Numbered from the stretch's first letter, positions 12,334 through 21,408 are shown. The stretch is DNA of 64,000 nt from Archangium sp. (GCA_030695565.1 JAUYRZ010000121.1:1-64000); one strand, 5' to 3'. Notes: generated by a model from the letters alone, not told the origin. Program-made: numbers and translations.

Positions 12334-13806
12334 GTGAGATGCCTCGTGCTTTGCCTGTGGATGGTGGCCTCTGCGGCACAGGCGCAGGTGCTTTCGTCAC
12401 CGGGGCGGCTGTGGCTCACCGGCGGCGCGGCGTACCGCGAACACCAGCAGTTCCTGCCCGATGGCTCACTCTCCGTGCGCGTGGGCGGAACCGGGCGGGC
12501 CATCGCTCCGACGAACCTGCATTTGTCCGGGGCGTATTTCTTCAACGACTTCCTCGGGGCCAATCTCGAGGCGCGCAGTGAGCTCTTCTTCGCGACCCAG
12601 GCGGGCCGTGCGATTGCGCAGCCGGGTGCGGAGCTCACGCTCGCCGTCGCGGGCCGGTGGTTGGCGGCGCCATGGTTCTCGTTGGAGGGCCAGCTCGGTT
12701 GGGGTCTGCAGCTGCGTTCGGTCATCGCCCCCGGGCCGGTGGCGCAAGACGTGGCCTTCACCAGTCCTTCGTTGGGGGTGGCGGTCAACCTGTCGCCTTC
12801 GAAGCTCTTCGTCTCGCAGCTGTTCTTTCGCGCGCAGCCGGCGAACTTCTCGCTGACCGGCATTGCCGGGTTTCAGGGCTGGTCGGTCGCGGGCGGTGCG
12901 CAGGTGTCGCTCGGTGCGCTGCGCCTTGGCGACGTACAGCTCGGCGGGGCGGTGACGTTCGAGGTGGTCTCTTCGCGGCTCTCGGCGAATCTGGGCGTGG
13001 CGCAGCAGACGGCGGCGCGGCTGGGGTTCGGCGTGTCGATGATGCGCGCTCCGGTGGAGCCGATTCTCGCGCCGGGGCAACGACTGGAGACGCTCAGCGG
13101 CAAGGTGGTCTCGGGTGAAAACGCGCTCGCGGGCGTGGTGGTGACCCTCGACGGGCAGCGGCCGACTCGGACTGATGAGACAGGCGCGTTCTCGTTTGCA
13201 GACGTGGTGGCGGGCCCTCACGCGCTCGCGGCCCGGAAGGACGGCTTCAAGCCCGGAGCACTCGAGGTGAAGGTACCGGGTGATTCCGTCACCGTGACGC
13301 TGGTGGCGGCCACGGGTCCGGGGCGCATTCGCGGCGTGGTTCGTTCGGGCGAGAAGCCGCTCGCGGGTGCCTCCATCGTGACGGGCACGCAGAAGACCTC
13401 GAGTGATGCAGAGGGCCGCTATGTGCTCGAGAAGGTCGGCCCCGGGCCGGTGAAGGTCGGCGTGCGGGCCGCTGGGATGACCGACGGAGAAGAGGTCGCG
13501 CAGGTGCCCGCGGAGGCCGAGGCGGCGCTCGACTTCGCCCTGGTGCCCAAGGAGGTCGAGGTGCGCGCCACCTTGCGCGGGCTCATTCGCGCGAAAGACG
13601 GCGCGGCCGTGAAGGCCACCGTGCGGGTGGTGGAGCTCAAGCTGAAGCTCGCGGTCAAGGCAGATGGGCGCTTCTCAGCGGATGTGCCGAAGGGGAAGTA
13701 CACGCTGATCATCGAGGCGCGCGGGTTCGTGACGCAGACCAAGACCGTCGAGGTGTCGAGTGGTGATCAGGCGATCTTCCACTCCGAGCTCGAGCGCACC
13801 CGCTAG
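12334..13806 (+). CDS. Secreted protein: barrel-like domain plus carboxypeptidase-regulatory-like repeats
   Basis: 490 residues with a Sec signal peptide ending near residue 17 (VASAAQA). Residues 20-245 alternate short hydrophobic strands with turns, consistent with an outer-membrane beta-barrel or beta-sandwich. From about 250 there are three carboxypeptidase-regulatory-like (transthyretin-fold) domains: LSGKVVSGENALAGVVVTLD, IRGVVRSGEKPLAGASIVT and LRGLIRAKDGAAVKATVRV, each followed by a G-x-F/Y/R-F block. Barrel plus surface domains suggests a structural or binding role in the outer membrane. GTG 12334 is chosen because it completes the signal peptide. No enzymatic motif is visible. Confidence 0.82.
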   Translation: MRCLVLCLWMVASAAQAQVLSSPGRLWLTGGAAYREHQQFLPDGSLSVRVGGTGRAIAPTNLHLSGAYFFNDFLGANLEARSELFFATQAGRAIAQPGAELTLAVAGRWLAAPWFSLEGQLGWGLQLRSVIAPGPVAQDVAFTSPSLGVAVNLSPSKLFVSQLFFRAQPANFSLTGIAGFQGWSVAGGAQVSLGALRLGDVQLGGAVTFEVVSSRLSANLGVAQQTAARLGFGVSMMRAPVEPILAPGQRLETLSGKVVSGENALAGVVVTLDGQRPTRTDETGAFSFADVVAGPHALAARKDGFKPGALEVKVPGDSVTVTLVAATGPGRIRGVVRSGEKPLAGASIVTGTQKTSSDAEGRYVLEKVGPGPVKVGVRAAGMTDGEEVAQVPAEAEAALDFALVPKEVEVRATLRGLIRAKDGAAVKATVRVVELKLKLAVKADGRFSADVPKGKYTLIIEARGFVTQTKTVEVSSGDQAIFHSELERTR

Positions 13807-13812
13807 TGACGA

Positions 13813-13934
13813 GGCCCCCTCGCCTGCGAAGCGGGGAAAGCGGAGCCGGTCCAGCGGAACGCTGGGCGTGCGCAGCTGGAGCGAAGCGGAAGATGCGCCG
13901 AGGCGAAGCGACCCAGAAACCGGGGTGAGGGGCC
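13813..13934. repeat. Long hairpin element containing the GGAGCGAAGCGGA motif
   Basis: The ends are complementary (GGCCCCCTCGCC against GGGGTGAGGGGCC). The interior carries GGAGCGAAGCGGA, a 6-8 base gap, then GCCGAGGCGAAG from 13878 to 13912. A second, shorter copy of this interior lies at 20956-20992. Confidence 0.55.
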
Positions 13935-14035
13935 TGCGTGGCGAGCCCGGAAGCGCGTGGTATCGAAGGTCATCGAAGCGTTGCGCGTCGCGAGCAGGCC
14001 TCTCGACTTCTGGCGCAGATGTTCATGTGACCAGG

Positions 14036-14180
14036 TCGCGCTTGTTGCGGATTCAGCAATCGATGCGATTTTCCACGGGAGCCGCACGGTGGAACGGAAG
14101 TTCATGCATCGATTGTAGGTTCCGCAACAGGCGAGCCCGACCCCGTCCAATCGCGCTTGTTACGGCTCTCGCAATCGACG
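14036..14180. repeat. Three copies of a 30-bp element, two direct and one inverted
   Basis: Copy 1 (14036-14067) and copy 3 (14151-14180) read TCGCGCTTGTTRCGG...CAATCGAYG in the same direction. Copy 2 (14105-14134) is the reverse complement, TGCATCGATTGTAGG...CGCAACAGGCGA. Copies 1 and 2 can form an imperfect stem of about 28 bp around a 37-base loop. Confidence 0.65.
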
Positions 14181-14454
14181 TCTCCGATTGCCGTCTGCCG
14201 TACGCTCGGCCTCGAATTCGCCCTGTTCACTCCGTTCTGTGCTCGACCCGGAGACTTGCTACCTCGCATTCAGAGCGCGTGACCCGACCGCGTCATCGGT
14301 TCAGACGGCTCGCTCACCGGCTACGGCGGCGGGCTGCCTCGCAAGCACTGGTTGCTCGCCCACGAAGGGCGGGGGCGGCAACCAGCTCGCTTTGCTTTGA
14401 AACCCGGGGACGGCGATTTGAGACGCCCTCACCCTGACCCGGGGATTTCCTGAA

Positions 14455-16566
14455 TTACGGCTGGCAGGCGGCGGGCACCGTGAAGGACTCCACGATGGTG
14501 ACGCCGGTCGAGGTGTCCGTACCGCTGGCGCCCACACCGATGCCGTACTGCGCGAAGGCCTTCCAGATGAGGCAGTTGTGCTGCCCGCCGCGGTTGCTCG
14601 ATGCCTGCAGCATGCCGTCGCGCATGTGCTCGAAGGCCGGCGTCGCAGGCGTGTAGTTCATGCCGTCGACGAAGAGGGTCAACAGCGTGTCGTTGGGCAC
14701 ATTGTTGGCCACGAAGAGCTCGTGCAGGCGCCACATGGCCGCCGCGTAGATCTCACCGTCGTCGTGCACCTCGGCGCCCGTCACGTCGGAGTAGGTGTTG
14801 GGGTAGCCCGCGTACGGCGCGCGGCGGATGCCGTTCACGTTGCCGTAGGCGTACTCGCCGATGCGGTCATCGCCATCGATGAGGAAGGCCACCACGTCGC
14901 TGGCGCCTTCGCCGATCGCGCCGGCGAGCTTGCCGCTCATGCCTCCGATCATGCGCCACGACAGGCCGTGACCGAACTCGTGAAAGACGATGTCGCTGTC
15001 GAGGTCGCCGTCGATCATCAGCGGCTGCTGCGCCTTCTTGCGAGCCGTCGCGCTGGCCGCGGTGATGATGGCCGCACCGGTGTTCTGGCTGACCAGCACC
15101 GAAGGAATCCTCACCTTGCGATCCGTGCCGCCCATCGCCAGCAGCGCGTCGCCGCCCTGGTCGTTCATCACGATGACCGCGGTGGCGCCGGCGGTCTGCG
15201 CGTTCTTCACCTTCACGATGAAGGCGCAGGTGCCCCGCTGAACGAGCGCGACCTTGCCGGCCAACGAGGTGGGAATCGCCTCGCACGCGTCAGCGCCCAC
15301 GCCCACCCCGTCGTTCACCAGCGCGAGCGGGCCGGTGATGCCGGTGGTGGTGAGCGCCGCGCCGAACTCTGCGCTCGAGGCGTCGTAGGTCACGCCGTTG
15401 GCGACCACTTCGTGCGTGGCCCCGGAGCCGGTCCACAAATACATCTGCATGCGCGGCTTGCTGCCGTCGGCCGGCGTGGCGAAGTTCGCGTTGTCGGTGC
15501 CGCTGCCGTCCTGCGCCTCGGCCAACACCGCATCACCCGCGGCGCCGCCCTTGCCGAAGTTGTCGGTCTGGAAGTTCCCGGCCGCCTCGTTGAACCCGTG
15601 GCGATAGAGAACGTCGTGCACCACGTTGTTCAAATAGAAGAGGTTCTGCACGGCGACCGCGCGGTTGCTCGTGGTGCCGGGCGCCTGGGTGAGGTCAGCG
15701 GCGGTGAGGAACTGGCCGTTGACGATCGAGGTGCCGCCGCGATCCGGGCGGTTGTTGCCGTCGGCGTCGAGGTACGCGTTGACGTTGTTGCCCACCGCGT
15801 TGGTGTTCAGCTGCGCGCCCGCGAGCCAGCCCGAGGGTGACTCCGCGTTGCCCGCGCCGGGGCCCTGCACCACGGTCTGCCCGCCCTTGCTGGGGTCTTC
15901 GATGAACACGTTGTACGCGTCGCTGTTGGTGCGCAGCTCGACCGAGACCACCTGGCCTGCTCCGTCGAGCAGCGTGTGGTGAAGCATGTTCTTCACCAGG
16001 CTCCAGGTCTCGACCTCGAAGCCGCTCTGCACGCGGCCCGCGGCGTCGACGAAGGCCACCCGCTCGACCGTGGGCGCCGAGAACAGCTCGGCGGTCGGCT
16101 CGAAGGTGGTCACGTTGCCGGTGAGAGCGCGCTGAACCAGCGTGCTGGCCGCGTAGCCGTGGTGCGCCAGCGCGAGGCGCAGCGCATCAGAGGCGGGCAG
16201 CGTCGAGGGGGCGACCACCTGATCAGGTACCAGGGTGTCGATCACGTGAACCAGCTCGCCCGAGGGCAGCTGGGCCGCACGCGCGGTGGCGCCCACCACC
16301 CGAACACCGCCGAGCTCCTGCACCACGCGAACGTGTTTCACGCCGTCGGCCGAGACGCTCGACTGCTCGAGGCGCAGGCCGGTGGTGGTGCGGCCGAGGT
16401 AGTCAGCCAACACCTGCAGCGAGCTGCCGCGGCTCGCCGCCGAGAGGGTCTGCCCGGGCTGCGTCGCGGAGATGCGCAGGTTCGAAGGCGCCTCCACCGC
16501 GTTGCCGCAACCGAGCAGACCACTGAAGATCACGGCGCCGATGCACACGTTCCGAACGTTGATCAT
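14455..16566 (-). CDS. Secreted M36 (fungalysin-type) metalloprotease with PA insert
   Basis: 703 residues. ATG 16566 has GGGAG six bases upstream and starts a lipoprotein signal peptide (MINVRNVCIGAVIFSGLLGC). Residues 25-190 look like the fungalysin/thermolysin propeptide (LADYLGRTTTGLRLEQS, VVQELGGVRVVGA). A protease-associated (PA) domain lies about 420-510 (GKVALVQRGTCAFIVKVKNA). The zinc site is HEFGH at 529-533, followed by GEGASD, the third-ligand region of M36 enzymes. It is predicted to be exported as a zymogen, lipid-anchored and activated by propeptide removal. It fits the predatory or degradative secretome of myxobacteria. The MYXO-CTERM gene upstream is on the same strand, 78 bp away. 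Confidence 0.93.
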   Translation of the reverse strand: MINVRNVCIGAVIFSGLLGCGNAVEAPSNLRISATQPGQTLSAASRGSSLQVLADYLGRTTTGLRLEQSSVSADGVKHVRVVQELGGVRVVGATARAAQLPSGELVHVIDTLVPDQVVAPSTLPASDALRLALAHHGYAASTLVQRALTGNVTTFEPTAELFSAPTVERVAFVDAAGRVQSGFEVETWSLVKNMLHHTLLDGAGQVVSVELRTNSDAYNVFIEDPSKGGQTVVQGPGAGNAESPSGWLAGAQLNTNAVGNNVNAYLDADGNNRPDRGGTSIVNGQFLTAADLTQAPGTTSNRAVAVQNLFYLNNVVHDVLYRHGFNEAAGNFQTDNFGKGGAAGDAVLAEAQDGSGTDNANFATPADGSKPRMQMYLWTGSGATHEVVANGVTYDASSAEFGAALTTTGITGPLALVNDGVGVGADACEAIPTSLAGKVALVQRGTCAFIVKVKNAQTAGATAVIVMNDQGGDALLAMGGTDRKVRIPSVLVSQNTGAAIITAASATARKKAQQPLMIDGDLDSDIVFHEFGHGLSWRMIGGMSGKLAGAIGEGASDVVAFLIDGDDRIGEYAYGNVNGIRRAPYAGYPNTYSDVTGAEVHDDGEIYAAAMWRLHELFVANNVPNDTLLTLFVDGMNYTPATPAFEHMRDGMLQASSNRGGQHNCLIWKAFAQYGIGVGASGTDTSTGVTIVESFTVPAACQP

Positions 16567-16644
16567 GAAGTCTCCCAGGGAAGGCACGCGGTGTAATCGC
16601 CGCCGCAGCGCCCTCACAAGAGAGGTGAGGTTCTTTCCTCTTTC

Positions 16645-19557
16645 TCAGAAAGCAGGAGTGACCCGAAGCTGACGGCGCCGCCGCAACGCCAGCAACCCGA
16701 GGAGCACCAGCGGAGCAGAAGAGACCGACTGACACGTGCAGCCGATGGTCTCGAAGATCATCGGGCCGCCGTCAGCCGTGGTGCCTGCGTCGTCACTACC
16801 CGCATCCGGGGAGCCCGCATCCGGGGAGCCCCCATCAGAGGTGCCAGCATCCGAAGTGCCTGCGTCGACGCCGCCTGCATCGGGTGTCCCCGCATCCTGC
16901 GCGAAGGAGAACCTCGTGCCGAACGCCCGCACCGCCTGCAGGCCGTCGGTGGCCACGTAGCGTTGGTAGACCACCACGCCGCTGGCATCGGGCTGCACTC
17001 CGGTGGTGGCCAGAGCGGGCGAGAAGCCCTGCGCCACCTGCTGCGCAGGGCCCTGAAAGTCGACGCGGTGGAGATACACGTTGGTCTCTTCACCGTCGGT
17101 GGTCTCGGCCCACGAGACCACCGGTGGCTGAGCAGAGGCCAGGCTGAAGGCGCTCAAGTTGCCGTTGCCCGCCAGCGGCCAGCCGGGGAGATCCCTCGCG
17201 ACGCCGATGACGGGGTCGAGCCGAGCGACCTGAAGGCTGTTGTCCGAGAGCCAGCCCACGATGAAGTTCTGGCCATCGTGCGCCACGGCGGGTTGGGTGG
17301 CGCCTGTCCGGACGAAGGTCATGGGCCCCAGGAAGTCGATCAACACCGCCTCGACGGTTTGATTGGGCCGCTCGTACGCCAGCAAGCACGCGCCCCGCAG
17401 GCAGGTGAGCGCCAACGCCTTCGTCTGTCCGCGGAGCAACATGCGTTCAGCCGACAGCTGCCCCCCCACCGTGAGGGTGCGGGACACCACCTCGAAGACG
17501 CCCATCTCTTCCCGGCTCCAGACGACCCTGAAGCTCGCGGTCGCCTCGTCCCACGCGACTGCGGGCCCTGCGGTGGCGCCGAGCGCACTGAAGACCGAGG
17601 CCGAGCCGACCACACCGGAGACGGTCGCCCGCTGGCCAACCAGAGAACCAGCCAACGTGCGCCAGGTGATCAGAAACGTCTCGTCTGTTCCTGACGCGGA
17701 GACCTCGAGCTGCTCGATGGGCGCGAACGGATCAGCCACGAGGTAGCTGCTGCCGACCGACACGCCGGCGGCGTCGATGCGCACCTTGGCGCCTCGAATG
17801 CGGCTGCCTTCGACCCAGACCGCGAGCCCTTCGTCGAGGCCCTCGCGCATCGCCACCCGGGCGCTGCGTTGTGCCGCGGCGGCCGTCGACACCGGGACCG
17901 GTTGGGTATTGGCTGGCGAGAGCCCGATGAGCGCGCCCTTCACGTCGCCGCTGGCGAAAGGAGACTCGGTCCACGCGCCGAAGAGCCGGGGGCCTCGCGC
18001 CAGCACCAGCTCGGTGACTCGCAGCCCGGCGGCGAATTCGCCCACGCCGCCGTCCTTGAGATCGATGAGCTTGACCTTGTTGCCGGAGATGAGGCCCAGC
18101 AGGGGCCCCTCGCCCGAGCCCACGGGGCCGCTCGACACCGCCGCGGGGCTGCTGGCGCTGGCGAAGAACAGGAGGGAACCGCTGTTCCCGTCGACCACCC
18201 GGCCTTGAACGTTGGCGCCCTGCTCCCAGAACACGTGCGCTTCGCCGCCGTTCGAACCGGCACTCAGGGCCGCGGTCGGCCTCCGCGCAGGCAGCATCGT
18301 GACGTTGCTGTAGACGACGAAGTCCTGAAGAGGCTCGGTATCGAAGACGCCCTTGATGGAGGTGATGAGGCTGCCGGTGAAGGAGCTCTCCCACGCAGCG
18401 AACCAGCTCGACTCACGGGAGGTGATGACCGGGCGTGCGCAGATTTCTCCTACGCTGGAGATCCGCGGCAAGGCCTGGCTCACCACGTCTCCCCTGATGG
18501 GCAGGATCTGCATGGCGGCGTTGTGATCGACCATCGCCAGGAGCACGCCAGCGTCACCCATGTTCGTCACCGAAGGCTGGGAGCCCGGGCCGACGACGAA
18601 CTCCATGCCGGGCACCCCGGCGGCGCTCACCGGCCGCGCGCTCACCTGCGAGCCACCGTCAGGGAGCCCCTCGTCCCACGCCACGAAGAACGATTCTCCC
18701 GTCGCGCAGATGGTGGGCCGCTGCTGCTCGCCCGGGCCGGTGACGATGGCAATGCCGACTGGATCGACGAGCGCCCCGGTGCTGCTCAAGCGCGCCCCGA
18801 AGATGTCGCGGCTCAGCGCGCGGCGGCCGTCGACCCACACCACCATCGCCACGCCCGCTCCGTTCACCGCGATGGCGGGCTGCTCTTCGGAGGTGGCCAG
18901 AGGGCTGAACATGATGATCGGATTGAGCGGCACCTCAGCGGAGAGCAGCGGATCGATGAGCATCGGGAAGGCGTTCTTCGCGTCGACCATCGCCTGGGGA
19001 ATGCGCAGCTCGAGCCCACCTTCCACGTGCACCACGGAGATGGGCAGGCGCTGGCCTTCACGAACGACGAAGGCATTGCCGTACCGAAGCAGAGCGGCAG
19101 CGCCCGGGCCCTTGAACACGTGACCCTGATCATCCTGGTGATGCCAGGGGCCTTCGACTGACAGCCGCAGGGTCAGCCCACCCGTACCAGGTGGGGCGCG
19201 CTCGACCACGAAGGCCTGGGCGAGCCCGTCGCGTTCGTTGGTCCAGCGCTCTTCGACGCCGCACGCGCGCCGGGAGGTGATGGTGTTGGTTTCTGCGGCC
19301 GAGCTGATCAGCCTGGTGCGGCACGCAGCCCCGCGTTCACGCCGCACGGACTGAAGGGCGATGCGCAGCGGCTGTTCACCTTGCAGCTCGAGCGAGCCGT
19401 CTTCGTGGGCGATCACCCGATGCGTGGCGGTGGCCGCGACCCGAGCTGCACCGTCTTCGAGAAAAGTCTGACGCACGGTCTGAAGGGCGCTTCCCACGTC
19501 GGGGCCGGGCAGGGGTCCGGCGCCGAGGAGCGTGGAAAGAAGGAGCGTGCTGAGCAT
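16645..19557 (-). CDS. MYXO-CTERM-tagged secreted beta-repeat protein
   Basis: 970 residues. From ATG 19557 the product has a signal peptide (MLSTLLLSTLLGAGPLPG), a mixed N-terminal domain, then repeated beta-strand blocks with W-x-(E/D)-x and AWDE/VAWDEG motifs (FFVAWDEG, AVAWDEATASFRVVWSR) suggesting a propeller. Near the C-terminus is a linker of about ten (S/T)(P/S)DAG units, then GCTCQS, a hydrophobic helix and ALRRRRQL. That order (Cys, transmembrane helix, Arg cluster after a low-complexity linker) is the MYXO-CTERM sorting tag, expected to be cleaved and lipid-anchored on the cell surface. Function is unknown; ligand binding is plausible. It may be co-transcribed with the M36 protease. 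Confidence 0.85.
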   Translation of the reverse strand: MLSTLLLSTLLGAGPLPGPDVGSALQTVRQTFLEDGAARVAATATHRVIAHEDGSLELQGEQPLRIALQSVRRERGAACRTRLISSAAETNTITSRRACGVEERWTNERDGLAQAFVVERAPPGTGGLTLRLSVEGPWHHQDDQGHVFKGPGAAALLRYGNAFVVREGQRLPISVVHVEGGLELRIPQAMVDAKNAFPMLIDPLLSAEVPLNPIIMFSPLATSEEQPAIAVNGAGVAMVVWVDGRRALSRDIFGARLSSTGALVDPVGIAIVTGPGEQQRPTICATGESFFVAWDEGLPDGGSQVSARPVSAAGVPGMEFVVGPGSQPSVTNMGDAGVLLAMVDHNAAMQILPIRGDVVSQALPRISSVGEICARPVITSRESSWFAAWESSFTGSLITSIKGVFDTEPLQDFVVYSNVTMLPARRPTAALSAGSNGGEAHVFWEQGANVQGRVVDGNSGSLLFFASASSPAAVSSGPVGSGEGPLLGLISGNKVKLIDLKDGGVGEFAAGLRVTELVLARGPRLFGAWTESPFASGDVKGALIGLSPANTQPVPVSTAAAAQRSARVAMREGLDEGLAVWVEGSRIRGAKVRIDAAGVSVGSSYLVADPFAPIEQLEVSASGTDETFLITWRTLAGSLVGQRATVSGVVGSASVFSALGATAGPAVAWDEATASFRVVWSREEMGVFEVVSRTLTVGGQLSAERMLLRGQTKALALTCLRGACLLAYERPNQTVEAVLIDFLGPMTFVRTGATQPAVAHDGQNFIVGWLSDNSLQVARLDPVIGVARDLPGWPLAGNGNLSAFSLASAQPPVVSWAETTDGEETNVYLHRVDFQGPAQQVAQGFSPALATTGVQPDASGVVVYQRYVATDGLQAVRAFGTRFSFAQDAGTPDAGGVDAGTSDAGTSDGGSPDAGSPDAGSDDAGTTADGGPMIFETIGCTCQSVSSAPLVLLGLLALRRRRQLRVTPAF

Positions 19558-19636
19558 GTGGAGGGGAATCCTCCATCCTCCCGGGGTGGGGAGCAACTCA
19601 GGTGTGTGCCACCTGCACCTGAGGCATGGTGTGCGG

Positions 19637-20173
19637 ATGCTGGCCGTCATCGCGCTTCAGAGCATGTTCGAGGGCCTCTACATGCAGGCCCTCGAACCTC
19701 AGGGCGCGTTCAAAGACCGGCTGCGCGAGAAGGGCTTCGACCTCGATCACCAGCGCACCAGCTATCCCGTCGGCGTGTGGGTCGCGTGTCTCGACGTCAC
19801 CTCGGCCGAGCTGTACCCCGGGCAACCCCGCGCCGCAGCCTGGCAGCAGATCGGGTACCGCTTCGTGGAGGGCTACTTCCGCACGCTCGTCGGGCGGATG
19901 ATCGCCTCGATGTTGCCGTTCATGAGCCCCAAACGCTTCATGGGCCGCGTGCCAGGGTTCATCACCACCGGGTTGCAGGGCGCGTCGATGACGATCGATT
20001 GGCAGGGCGCGAATCAGGTGCTGATCAGGATCGATGGCGTGCACGGCAGCACGTCGGTGTTCCTGGCCGGGGTGCTGGAGGCGTGTTTCGCCCGCATGAA
20101 GTTGAAGGGTGTGCACCTGGAGCCTCGGGAGACCGGGGCGATCGACTCGGAGCTGCTGGTCACCTTGCCTTGA
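19637..20173 (+). CDS. DUF2378 (TIGR02265) family protein
   Basis: 178 residues, no signal peptide. The pattern VIALQSMFEGLYMQAL, FKDRLREKGFDL, YPVGVWVACLDV, ELYPG, AAWQQIGYRFVEGYFRTLVGRM and MSPKRFMGRVPGFITTG matches the Myxococcus paralogous family TIGR02265/DUF2378, which is expanded in myxobacteria and has no established function. It diverges from the MYXO-CTERM gene. The start is not fixed: ATG 19637 is used, with GTG 19631 possible. It is good evidence for the taxonomic assignment. Confidence 0.85.
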   Translation: MLAVIALQSMFEGLYMQALEPQGAFKDRLREKGFDLDHQRTSYPVGVWVACLDVTSAELYPGQPRAAAWQQIGYRFVEGYFRTLVGRMIASMLPFMSPKRFMGRVPGFITTGLQGASMTIDWQGANQVLIRIDGVHGSTSVFLAGVLEACFARMKLKGVHLEPRETGAIDSELLVTLP

Positions 20174-20174
20174 G

Positions 20175-20193
20175 GGCGGCGTTCATTGCCGCC
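20175..20193 (+). terminator. Weak hairpin after the DUF2378 gene
   Basis: GGCGGC and GCCGCC form a 6-bp stem with a 7-base loop just after the stop, but no U-tract follows. It is listed as a possible RNA end structure only. Confidence 0.25.
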
Positions 20194-20267
20194 GGCTTCA
20201 GTGACTGGCCTTTTCCAGCCGAGCCGGGGAACTCAACGTCGCAGCGCAGAGAAGGTAGAAGGCCCGC

Positions 20268-20732
20268 ATGCGTTTGCCGAAAGCCGTCTGGGGTCTGGTG
20301 AAAGAAACCGCGCGGCATCTGCTGCGCCGGCCGGTGGTCGGGCTGGTGGCGATCGCGCGGGATCCCGACGGGAAGATCGTGCTCATTCGCCGCGGGGACA
20401 CCGGGGCGTGGTGTCTGCCGGGCGGGACGCTGGAGTGGGGAGAGACGCTGCGCTCGACCTTGCCTCGCGAGCTGATGGAGGAGGCCGGAGTAGACCTGCT
20501 CGAGGCGGGTGAGCTGCTCGGCGCGTATTCAGGGTTCGAGCGCGACCCGCGGTTTCATGCGGTGACGATGGTGGTGGCCGCGAAGGTGTCGAAGCCGGTG
20601 CGGGCGCCGATGAATCCGCTGGAGATTCTCGAGGTGAGGGCGTTCGCTGTGGGTGAGGTGCCGAAGGTGCTGTCTCACGGCATGAGCGATGTGCTCGCGC
20701 GGGCTTTGGCGGGTGAGAAGTACTGGGAGTGA
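20268..20732 (+). CDS. Nudix hydrolase
   Basis: 154 residues, about the usual single-domain length. The full Nudix box is present (G-x5-E-x7-R-E-L-x-E-E-x-G-V, starting GGTLEWGETL and ending RELMEEAGV), so Mg2+-dependent hydrolysis of a nucleoside-diphosphate-linked substrate is expected. The substrate cannot be told. The preceding strand (VGLVAIARDPDGKIVLIRRG) is typical. AGAAGG lies upstream of the ATG. Its stop overlaps a GTG in another frame, followed by a short downstream gene or remnant at 20753. Confidence 0.93.
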   Translation: MRLPKAVWGLVKETARHLLRRPVVGLVAIARDPDGKIVLIRRGDTGAWCLPGGTLEWGETLRSTLPRELMEEAGVDLLEAGELLGAYSGFERDPRFHAVTMVVAAKVSKPVRAPMNPLEILEVRAFAVGEVPKVLSHGMSDVLARALAGEKYWE

Positions 20733-20752
20733 GGCGGGCGCGCCTTTGCAAA

Positions 20753-20929
20753 ATGGCCCCGAAATTCGACCCGAAGTGGGGCGCGGTGCTGGTGTTCGCC
20801 CCGTACAACTCGCCGCGCAATCCCCACGGCCACATCTACGTCACGCTGCCGGGTGGCCGCGAAGCGAGCGATCACATTCAGAACCGCTCGACCCGCGGCA
20901 CGCAGCGCGTGTTCGTGCCGATCGGCTGA
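20753..20929 (+). CDS. Small protein resembling the C-terminal half of a CHAP-like domain
   Basis: 58 residues from ATG 20753 (a GTG at 20729 in frame is an alternative). The motifs GAVLVFAPYNSPRNPHGHIYV and ASDHIQNRS recall the second half of CHAP/NlpC-type amidase domains (a strand, HGHI with the catalytic His, then a SDF/SDH strand). The Cys-bearing first half is absent, so it is either a degraded remnant or an unrelated small protein. The resemblance is from memory only. Confidence 0.45.
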   Translation: MAPKFDPKWGAVLVFAPYNSPRNPHGHIYVTLPGGREASDHIQNRSTRGTQRVFVPIG

Positions 20930-20955
20930 TCATTGAACGGAGCCGCCAGCAGGCG

Positions 20956-20992
20956 GGAGCGAAGCGGACGGCTGGCCGAGGCGAAGTGACCC
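20956..20992. repeat. Second copy of the GGAGCGAAGCGGA element
   Basis: GGAGCGAAGCGGA, six bases, GCCGAGGCGAAGTGACCC. The same two blocks in the same order occur at 13878-13914. Both copies lie in spacers just after the 3' end of a plus-strand gene. Confidence 0.6.
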
Positions 20993-20995
20993 GGA

Positions 20996-21349
20996 TCAGG
21001 GGCTGACGAAGGTGGTGCCGTCGTCCATGCACTCCTTGCGCACCTCGGCTTCCGTCTTCGGCGGGTAGAACCAGTTCGTCTGCTTGCCCACGCCGCTGTC
21101 AGTCTGGCAACCGCCCACCGAGTCGGTCGCGGGGCACTTCGCGTTCGCCGTCCACTTACCGCCCGCGCCCGCGGAGTTGAGCGTCGCGCACACGGCCTCC
21201 TGCGTGACGGCCGGCCCGACCAGGCCTCGCCAATCGGTGCACTGCGCATCTGCTGGACGCAGATCGCAGGAGTAGTCGCCGCCGAGCAGCGCGCCACACC
21301 CTGAGAAGACGGACAACACAGCCACGGCCGCGAACTGACTGATTTTCAT
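20996..21349 (-). CDS. Small Cys-containing lipoprotein (117 aa)
   Basis: From ATG 21349: MKISQFAAVAVLSVFSGC, a type II signal peptide. The mature part has six further Cys (CDLR, CTDW, VCATL, KCPAT, GGCQT, KECMD), suggesting disulfides. No family is recognised. It is divergent from the thioredoxin-like lipoprotein at 21409, with a 59-bp shared upstream region. Confidence 0.75.
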   Translation of the reverse strand: MKISQFAAVAVLSVFSGCGALLGGDYSCDLRPADAQCTDWRGLVGPAVTQEAVCATLNSAGAGGKWTANAKCPATDSVGGCQTDSGVGKQTNWFYPPKTEAEVRKECMDDGTTFVSP

Positions 21350-21408
21350 CGGTGCCAAAGTATTTGCGGTTCGATTGCGGCGCACAACTTCTCCGTCGAA
21401 GATGCCCC

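Larger units (their letters stand above)
13807..14454. other. 648-bp gene-poor region rich in repeats
   Basis: No frame shows signal, domain or codon character to match neighbouring genes, although several open frames of 70-220 codons exist. The region contains a long imperfect palindrome with ends GGCCCCCTCGCC (from 13813) and GGGGTGAGGGGCC (to 13934), a GGAGCGAAGCGGA element shared with 20956, and three related 30-bp units between 14036 and 14180. It may be remnants of mobile or repeat elements between two convergent genes. Confidence 0.6.

Noticed and set aside
13760-14437. Plus-strand frame of 225 codons in the gene-poor region
   Set aside because: It starts inside the preceding gene in another frame, crosses repeat elements, and has Arg/Ser-rich low-complexity content with no recognisable domain.
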